DNA of 64,000 nt from Shinisaurus crocodilurus (lineage: Eukaryota > Chordata > Lepidosauria > Squamata > Shinisauridae): contig CM037877.1 in NCBI GenBank assembly GCA_021292165.1, positions 84,909,691 through 84,973,690 of the forward strand. The letters are read 5' to 3'. A program made the position numbers and the translations under genes. Below are positions 56,541 to 64,000 of the stretch, piece after piece. Below the pieces are notes generated by a model. It worked only from the letters and a program-made list of their open reading frames with translations. It was not told the DNA's origin and searched no databases. The first letter of the stretch is position 1. The number at the start of each line of letters is the position of its first letter.

Positions 56541-58357
56541 TTAAAAAGGTCTTTTCACCAAATAGGACAAACAATAGGGTAAAATTCTCCTCTTAAGAGT
56601 AGTATAAAGGATGTTAACCTGCTTATCCTGTAACATTGCTGTGCTGTGTATGTTAGGAGAGCAACAAGATGATAATTTTGCCCTAAGGAAAACACTGAGT
56701 TGTTTGAAGAGGGAAATTTGATGCTAACCCAACTTTCAGGTGAGCACTACTTCCCTAATGTAGTTCGACACCTGCATATTGGGAAACGGTTACTGAAAGG
56801 TGGTGGTTATCCCATGCTGAAAATCCTCTGGCACTAAAATGAGCATTTCCTATGGGAGATGTGCTTTCACAATTTTGCTCCTTGGGATTTAAGCCTTCCC
56901 TGCCCCCCCTTTCCCAAAAGTCCTTTATTTTTTAGGTGCAGCATGATTTTTTGCAAATGGCTTTTCTATTTCCTACTTTCTTTCTAGGGTTGTGTGATAA
57001 AATACTAAATATCCAGCAGAAACAATGTGAGTGTGGTAGGGAGAGTGTGTGGTCAGATCTTAACTTTCTAAGCTTTTTCATTTTGTGTGTGTATGCGTAC
57101 ATGGGCTAATAGGTTGTCACATTTTTAAACTGTAAGCTTGATATTTATGGTTTTTTAACAGGTCTACATACAGTTCTGAATTGTTTTCTTGTTCTGAGCC
57201 AGTTTACTTTGAACATATCTTTGGTCCAAAAGTTTGTATTTAATTTTTTAAAGACAATTTCTCTTTAATTTTGGACCATAATAGAATAGTGGAAGGTATA
57301 AATTTAATTTATTTTGTAATATATATATATAATATATATAAATATATGTAAAGTTAATCCCATGCATGGGATGCTAAAGAGTATGTTCAATTACTGTAGA
57401 TGCTTGTGCAATGAAAGAGTATTCCAAAAAGTTTTGGTTATGGTATTTAAAAATCAAGGTCAGTGTAGACTGTAATATTTGTACTAAAACTATTTGGCAA
57501 AAACACAAAAATGTAGGGCCTGTGGCACCTTAAAACAATAATTTATTTTGGCATAAGCCTTTGAGGGATACAGCCCATAAAGGATTCACTCACAATATAC
57601 GCCTTGATCTTTATAAGGTGCCCCAATATTTGTTGTTGGTTTTGCTGTGACTTAACATGGTTACCCTTCTGGAATCTAATAGTTGTGTGGGGGGTAGGAA
57701 AATAGGAAATATGGAATAACGAGGTAAGGTGGCAGCCCAATTTAGTGTTCAGGCCAGGGCAACACTGGTGTACCAGGTTGAGTGTTTGCATGTTGCATGG
57801 ATGTGCATTGTGCACACATGTTCCATTAGATATGTAATGGTGTCCTCCTTGGGATTCAGTGCCCTGCATGGGTGTTATATGTAAATGCATGTGGATTCCA
57901 CTGCTCTACCACAAACATAGACGTTCTGGGAGGGTGAGGGGCTAGTACTGCAATAGAACCTTGAGCCACTTAAGGTAACTGTGATACAAACAGGCTGCTA
58001 GGAGGCATGCAGTCACTACAGCTCTGTATGCTCCTGATCCCTATGTGCTGCCAGAAGTGGCTTTGCAACATAGGAATAGTGTCAAGACTGGAGTGTTAGT
58101 TCCTTTTTTCATTCACAAAAGAGTTGTACAGGACTATAATATATTGCTTATATAGTAGTATTATCGGAGACAGATACAGTTGAGGAAAAATAGCACCTTT
58201 CAGCCAGGCCTACTCTTCTAGTAACCCAATCCTATCCCCTTAGGTACACCTAAACCCATTGGAATCAGTGAACAAACTCCGCATAGGATTGGGTTGTATG
58301 TTTAAAATTCGCTGTAAATTTGGGCCAAATTGGGCAGTTTGATGCTATTACTTTATT

Positions 58358-58445
58358 GAAGCTAAGTGGGTTGGAACTAGTCACCAATCTGGATGGAAGA
58401 CCACTAGCAGCTCTATGTAAGAGCAGGATATACATATACTAAACA
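58358..58445 (+). repeat. diverged 5S-headed SINE piece in the 3' UTR
   Basis: GAAGCTAAGTGGGTTGGAAC and CTGGATGGAAGACCACTAG align with the 5S rRNA internal region AAGCTAAGCAGGGT and TTGGATGGGAGACC. Old copy; the tail differs from the intronic copies. Confidence 0.6.
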
Positions 58446-60651
58446 AGTCCTTTAAAAAAATGAATTTTTTTCAAAGCAAAACAAACAAAATGAAAGTAGT
58501 ATTTTAGCACTTGGATTCCTGGGCGTTTAATAACGGTACATTCTCCACCTATTCAAATTATATGCAGTAAGATGAAAATGATCAAAAAGTTAGTCCAAAA
58601 ACACTTCCCTTCACACAGTCTTACAAATGGCCTAAACGTGGATTTAGAGTGAGGCCCTTACGCAGGAGTTGAATTTTTACTTCTGAAATGAAGGGCTGCA
58701 GTAGGAAAGAAAACCCCAACCTCTATTGACTAGGAGAAAATAGAAGTCATACACACAAACACACACCAGGTAGGAATTGAATATGTTCAGTATAACAACA
58801 CTGCAGAATTACCCTATTAAGTAAAAGGGATCCCAAGCCGTAGGATCACCAGTATCCAAATACAGTAATGTTGGTATTCCAGGTTAATATTGTTAGTTTG
58901 CTCTTAAACTGAGACTACCTCAGATTGAGAGCAACTAGTAAGCAGTTTTTAACTATAGGTATCTGCTTTACAAAAGACCGCATAATTAGCTCCCATATAC
59001 ATATATGTATAGTAACAAATGTAGATAGTATATTTCTACATTTCCACTTATCAACCTCAACTAACCCATAGTTTTTTCTTTCCATCAGAAAAACACTGTA
59101 ACATCTCTTCCTAATCTCTTATTCCTCTTCTCTTCACTGAATCAAGAAGAATGCCCCCTGCTCTAAATCCCTCATTTCTTTATATACAGAGCAGCTTTTC
59201 CAGAAATTGACTGGATGAAAAAGCTAGTCCTTAAAGCCTACTTCTCAGCAGTGTTGACTCCCAGAATAGATCTGCTTCTATTTCAGGTTTATCCAAGACA
59301 CTTCTTTTCACAGACTTCAGTGAGATAGCCCAAGATAGTGGGGCACAATTGGGAATAGGACAGATAGTTAAAAATAATAATAATAATCAAACCAATGTTT
59401 GTATAAACTTGAACATGTCCTTAACTTGAATCACCATTAACATTTTTCAAATATTTTTATGTTGGAGTGAAATCATCCGTGTCTTAAACCTCTTCTGGCC
59501 TGTTCTTGTTGCTCTATTGCAGCAGGTTTTCACATTGGTTGACAAACGGGCTGGTTCATAGTCGTAGCCACTCCTCAGCATACTCACATGTGCCCACAAT
59601 TGCAGGGGGAGGGACAACCAGATGTGGATATAGCTGTGCTGCTTCTCATGATTACACAAGTTGGGAACAGTGCTCTTGCACTCACAGAAATCAATGCCAG
59701 ACATGTCTACATCCAGCTTGGTTCATATGAACATTTCTTTGCACAATTCCAGTGTTGTGGCTGCTTGCACATAGGGGAATCTGTCTCGTGAACTGATTTC
59801 CAGAGTAGGTCCATTTTTAAACTAATCCTAGACTTCTCAACTTAGAAAATACTATTTGAAGAATAATATGGACTGAAAAATGAGATAATTGTTTGAATAT
59901 TGATGTTTTAAACAGCTTTGTTGTTATAGGAAACATTACATTCTCTATGGGATGAAAGGAACAATTTATTTTACTCCTTCCAGGTTGCAAAAATCCCACA
60001 AGGATGATAGTTGCCTATTTGTATGCTGTATTAACTCTACCATGTTTACAAGATTGAAATTGCCTCTTGATTTACCATTTTTCTATGTGTGTGTCTGAAT
60101 TGCATTATAATTTGCAATATGTTTTCAGATTTTCCAAGTGCAGGGCTTTTGGGGATAGGGAGGGGAGTTCTTTCTACTTCTGGGAATAAAAAGAAATTGG
60201 TGTCTGAAGATGGCAAGTGTGTGTGTCTGTGTGTGTAGATATAGAGGGGGAGAGAGCACAGTACTAAAGAACATAAAGTTGTACTATTGTTCTGTAAAGG
60301 AGGTGAATAGAAATTATTGAAAAGCGTCGGGAGAAGTATAGTATTGTATTTGTAACAATATTGTTCTTTGTAAACACTAAACTTGATGAGCTCTATATAA
60401 ATATATATATATATATATATAAAAATGTGAGCCTGGAATGTTGATACTGCACACCTACTGAATGTAATTTTTCAGACTCTTGTCACAAGTCTCAGCCCTT
60501 CTCTATAATGCAGCTGCAGTTGTTTGGGGGATTTGATTATTTTTTTTTTTACTTTACTATTTTTTTCGTTGGCCTCTGTTTTCTCGTGATGTATTTACAT
60601 GTGCTACATTTCTTTATTTAACAGAGTGCTAATGTCTGTAAGATTTGCAAC

Positions 60652-60657
60652 AATAAA
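60652..60657 (+). terminator. APBA1: APBA1 distal poly(A) signal AATAAA
   Basis: AATAAA within CAACAATAAAAAG, about 4.4 kb after the stop, at the distance expected for the main APBA1 transcript. A proximal AATAAA at 56535-56540 could give a much shorter 3' UTR. Confidence 0.65.
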
Positions 60658-60836
60658 AAGTAAACATACCAACAACAGCAACAAGGCAGTAGATACAGCC
60701 AAGACGTCATTAATGTTGATTTAGGAAGGCTTCACTCCTATTGGGCTACATACTTTTCAATGGGTTCCAATTTCCACAACCTTTCAGAACTCCATAAACC
60801 TTACATCCATATTGGGCAGAGAACTCCGTAATCCTA

Positions 60837-61006
60837 GGGTTGGATCCAGCATCGTTGTTCTGCCAGGGGCAGGATACTGCTGGTGGATTGGGACTTACTC
60901 CTTTCCTCCAGCCTGCAGCTCCCCATGCACCCTCCATATTTCCTCCAGAGGCTCCTCTGTTCAACCAGCGGTATCCTCCCACTTGCAGAACTATGTTGGA
61001 TCCAAG
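60837..61006. mobile_element. MITE with GGGTTGGATCCAG termini, copy 3
   Basis: Starts GGGTTGGATCCAG; the right end is decayed to TTGGATCCAAG. The interior shares GGCAGAACAA/CCAGCGG-type GC-rich blocks rather than exact matches to copies 1 and 2. Confidence 0.6.
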
Positions 61007-62308
61007 TGCTCATCATTCCCATTTTTACAGAAAGCTGTCAATTTCTCTCTAAAATAGTTTGTCATACTCCAGTGATTTTTCACCAGTAACACTTAACTTG
61101 CTTTAACCTTACATATATTTACAAAACCAGCAAGATCATTGAGGTAACAGTATTAGCATAATTCTCCTTTAACTTCTGAAGAAACAAAGGTTAGAACAAG
61201 AGTGTATGTTTACCTTAGATCCACATTAGGGCAATACCTTTATTAAGCCAACCCAAAGGTCATAAAATAGTGTGCAAGCTTTCAAGTTCTCCAGAACTCT
61301 TTATCAGGCTAGAGAGCGATAAAGAAAATGTACTGTCTTCTTACATGCCAAAACAACTGGGATCAAGGTACTAAATGTATACATATGGAAATAGTTGTTG
61401 CATAATTACCCACATCTCAGTAGGCTGCCCGCAATTAGCATTAAAATGTCTCTACCAAGTTCTTCTCAATGGTCTATGTGCAGTTCTACACATGGGGTCT
61501 GCACTTGCGCAAAGCCAATTCTAGAAGCATTCTAGAGCCCTAGCCAAGGAACTGGTGCTCCTGCCACACCACTCCCATCAAGGGGTTGGGAACGACACTA
61601 TTCACACATGCCTTGAGAGGATATGGCAAGCACCTTCCCACTAAGTTTTCTTTTGACCGCTGGCTCTGGGATTTTTTCTGTGATATTTCTCTTTGCAGTG
61701 AGCTTTAGGTACCATTTGTTTTTAAGTGTTGGCTTCTCCAATAGTTTAATTTCTCAACTTCAACTCTTTCAGCCAGAGGGCTGCATTCTTCGGGGAATCT
61801 TCTGGGGCTCTCAAGCTAGAAATGGGAGGGGGCCCTGCAAAAGTGGGCAGAAGTAAAACTAGTGACCACCTGCCCCACTGTTCCATGCACACACACACAT
61901 ACACATCCCAAAAATCCTCCCCCACTTGGCAGTTTGGGCCTTTAAGACAACTCCACTGGAATCAATGCAGTTTTTTTTAAAGTGCCTAATTGCAATATGG
62001 GGTGATTTTTCGGGGGGGGGGGGCTGCTGTGCTTGAGGAGGGTTAGCCCTTCTGTCCCCAGCAGTGCCACCTTGAAAATGCCACCCTGTCCAGCAATCTG
62101 GCTTTTTAAAAGTTAATTGTAGCACAGGAGGGGTGGCCCCATGGGGTAGAGGTTCCCCACCACTGGTGTAAACTAACAGTGGCTTAGTTTCTGATTGGCC
62201 TAATTGGTTTCCCCTACTAAAAGTAATAAAAAGCTGCCTAAAAACAAGTTTTCAAATATTGGCACATAATTTTCTATACATTAGGGAAATAAACCATCTA
62301 AATTACTC

Positions 62309-62445
62309 CGGGGGTAGGTAACTTGTGGACTGCCACATGCTGATCTGTAACTCGCATCATCTCTCTCACCCTTGGCTGTGCTGGCTGGGGGCGATGGGAA
62401 TTGTAGACCAACAACATCTGAAGGGCCACAAGTTGCCAACCCCTG
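62309..62445. repeat. palindromic hAT-type MITE
   Basis: CGGGGGTAGGTAACTTGTGG at the left and GGGCCACAAGTTGCCAACCCCTG at the right; closest to the copy at 652-782. Confidence 0.75.
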
Positions 62446-64000
62446 TTTGTTCAGGCAGTGTTCATTCTTGACCTAGGCCTGTGAGCAGCTGGAGAGCTGA
62501 ACTATGTGGGTGACCCAATAGCAAGCAGTAAAAAGCTTGAGAAAGTTGAAGCAGCACTGAACACCACAGCCAAGATACACATATGAAGCACACAGACTCC
62601 TGTTGTGAAAAGTGTATATATGTAAGTCATGAGAGTGGGGAGGGAGATAAAATATTGGCTACTGCTCCAATCAACTCAATGAAGAAACATGGGAGGAAAT
62701 GCTGCTCTCCTGGAAATTCACCTCCCCTTGAGAACCTTTACCTTAAAAAAGCATTTTCATTTTTAGCAACAGAATAAATATTCATCATGAGTCATACTGG
62801 ATTTTGAATACACTACAGGTAAATACAAATAGCTGCCAAAGCACACAATGGGAAAAGGGATCACTTTGATTCTGAGGGAGACACACACACAAATGGGATC
62901 AACTATATATTCATAGGTGTATCAAGAGAAAAAAGCTAGGGAACTCTGCTTGCCTTTGAGACTGCTGTGAATGATTTAATGAATCCTTGAGAATTTTCCA
63001 ACATGGAAGTGCCTTTGTAACATGCAAGTTTCAAGCAGATACTACTCTAAATCATTCCCATATTTAGAAAGGCGCCATCGAATAATATAATACTGGACTA
63101 TTTTCCTAGAATTCCCACCAAGGCCACAGGACAGACTTCCATTTTGGCAACTCAAATGCTTCAGAAGCCAGGGACACCGATTTTGAGAGCAGTAAGGCTG
63201 CTCTGGAAGCACCTCTTAACTGCATTACATTGAATTCAACCTTTCATCTTCAGGGCTGATCTCTGAAAAAAGCACATCTGCAGGTTTGGAGCAGAAGCCA
63301 ACTAAGCACAGCAACTCGGCTGCCCCCACCCACCACTCCCCTGCCCTCAAGCAGTTAAGTTTCCTTAAGAAAAACATGACAGCAAATGATCAGCTGAATG
63401 TAGCAGCTTATAAAAAGAAATATAGCTGGGCTCAGCTCATGACTCAAAGGAACACCATGACATCTCTTTATTTTGACTAGTTTTACCCTAACATGGTTCA
63501 TGTGACAATATGATTTTTGTGTTGTGTATTTCTCCAGCTGAATAACTGGGTTTCAGGATGTGCTTTGCCTGCCAAAGAATGTGTCATCCCACTGATATCC
63601 AATGAAGCAATGCTGCTCTGTGGTGTGTGTAGAAAATCTTCCTTCATTTAACACCATTAAGTCCATAGATGTGGCTAATTCTATCCTATACTCCCTTTAA
63701 GAAGAAAAAAATTAATTGTAACTATTCATCAAGGCAAAACCACAGACATATAGTAAGCACCTCCAATAAGTTTTAAGTAGAAAGAATAAATTGTTTCCAT
63801 AAACATCAATATACATACACTCATTTCTTCCCTACATCCAAAAAAGAGAAGTGTGTTCCTCAAATATACTAACTGCACCTGAATATCCTTCAAAGACAGC
63901 TTTGAATCAGAACATACTTAGGTTTTCATAGAAGTATCCTCCTCCATGATTGTCCTCAATCCTAAAGCAGCAGTAAGTATGTGAAACCCACATTAGTGAT

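Larger units (their letters stand above)
56228..60670 (+). other. APBA1: APBA1 3' UTR
   Basis: About 4.4 kb from the stop to the poly(A) signal at 60652, close to the long 3' UTR of mammalian APBA1. AT-rich, with (AT)n tracts at 57320-57355 and 60400-60421, an (AC)n tract at 56446-56458, and an 8-base let-7 seed match (CTACCTCA) at 58915-58922. Repeat-like pieces: 57490-57670 (a dispersed repeat containing TGTGGCACCTTAAAAC), 58219-58297 (short palindromic element) and 58358-58445 (5S-like SINE piece). The end is inferred, not observed. Confidence 0.75.
60671..64000. other. intergenic region downstream of APBA1
   Basis: No coding exon recognised on either strand. It contains a GGGTTGGATCCAG MITE (60837), a dispersed repeat at about 61200-61345 (GTGTGCAAGCTTTCAAG), a G13 run at 62010-62024 and a MITE at 62309. 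In mammals the next gene in this direction is ENTREP1/FAM189A2, convergent with APBA1; its 3' UTR could enter from the right on the minus strand, but nothing here shows it. Confidence 0.6.

Overview
The window is eukaryotic, from a vertebrate. It holds one protein-coding gene, on the + strand, split by introns and buried in interspersed repeats. The gene is APBA1 (Mint1/X11-alpha), the neuronal adaptor that binds Munc18-1, CASK and the APP tail. I reconstruct the complete coding sequence as 12 coding exons between 17214 and 56227. They sum to 2475 nt, or 824 residues plus a stop. All junctions keep frame and all introns are GT-AG. The repeats suggest a squamate reptile (lizard or snake): short palindromic hAT-type elements built around a TTGGACTACAACTCCC core, tRNA-headed SINEs, 5S-rRNA-headed SINEs, and CR1/L2-type LINE fragments. 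The lineage call is an inference from repeat style, not a database match.

Layout. 1-17160 is probably intron 1; the first, non-coding exon and the promoter are not recognisable here. 17161-18368 is the large first coding exon (N-terminal half, Munc18- and CASK-binding regions). 24399-28913 holds two short linker exons. 33709-41068 carries the PTB domain, including a 33-nt microexon (36953-36985) and a second, candidate in-frame 33-nt microexon (39529-39561) that I have not seen described. 41818-42030, 53740-53859, 55791-55931 and 56156-56227 encode the two PDZ domains and the C-terminus. The 3' UTR runs to a poly(A) signal at 60652-60657. 60680-64000 looks intergenic.

The 11.7-kb intron between the PDZ1 exons (42031-53739) is the most repeat-loaded part. 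It holds a 1540-bp hAT element with an 8-bp target duplication, a CpG-rich core with repeated E2F-like sites, and a 193-bp palindromic minisatellite. It also holds an L1-like insertion flanked by a perfect 19-bp target duplication and several LINE fragments. Elsewhere there is an LTR-like segment between two 170-177-bp direct repeats (8652-9708), a nested insertion at 26067-26677, and three copies of a MITE family ending in GGGTTGGATCCAG.

The strongest candidates for something undescribed are the second PTB microexon, the E2F-site-bearing hAT element, and the 5S-rRNA-derived SINE whose head still matches the 3' end of 5S rRNA closely.
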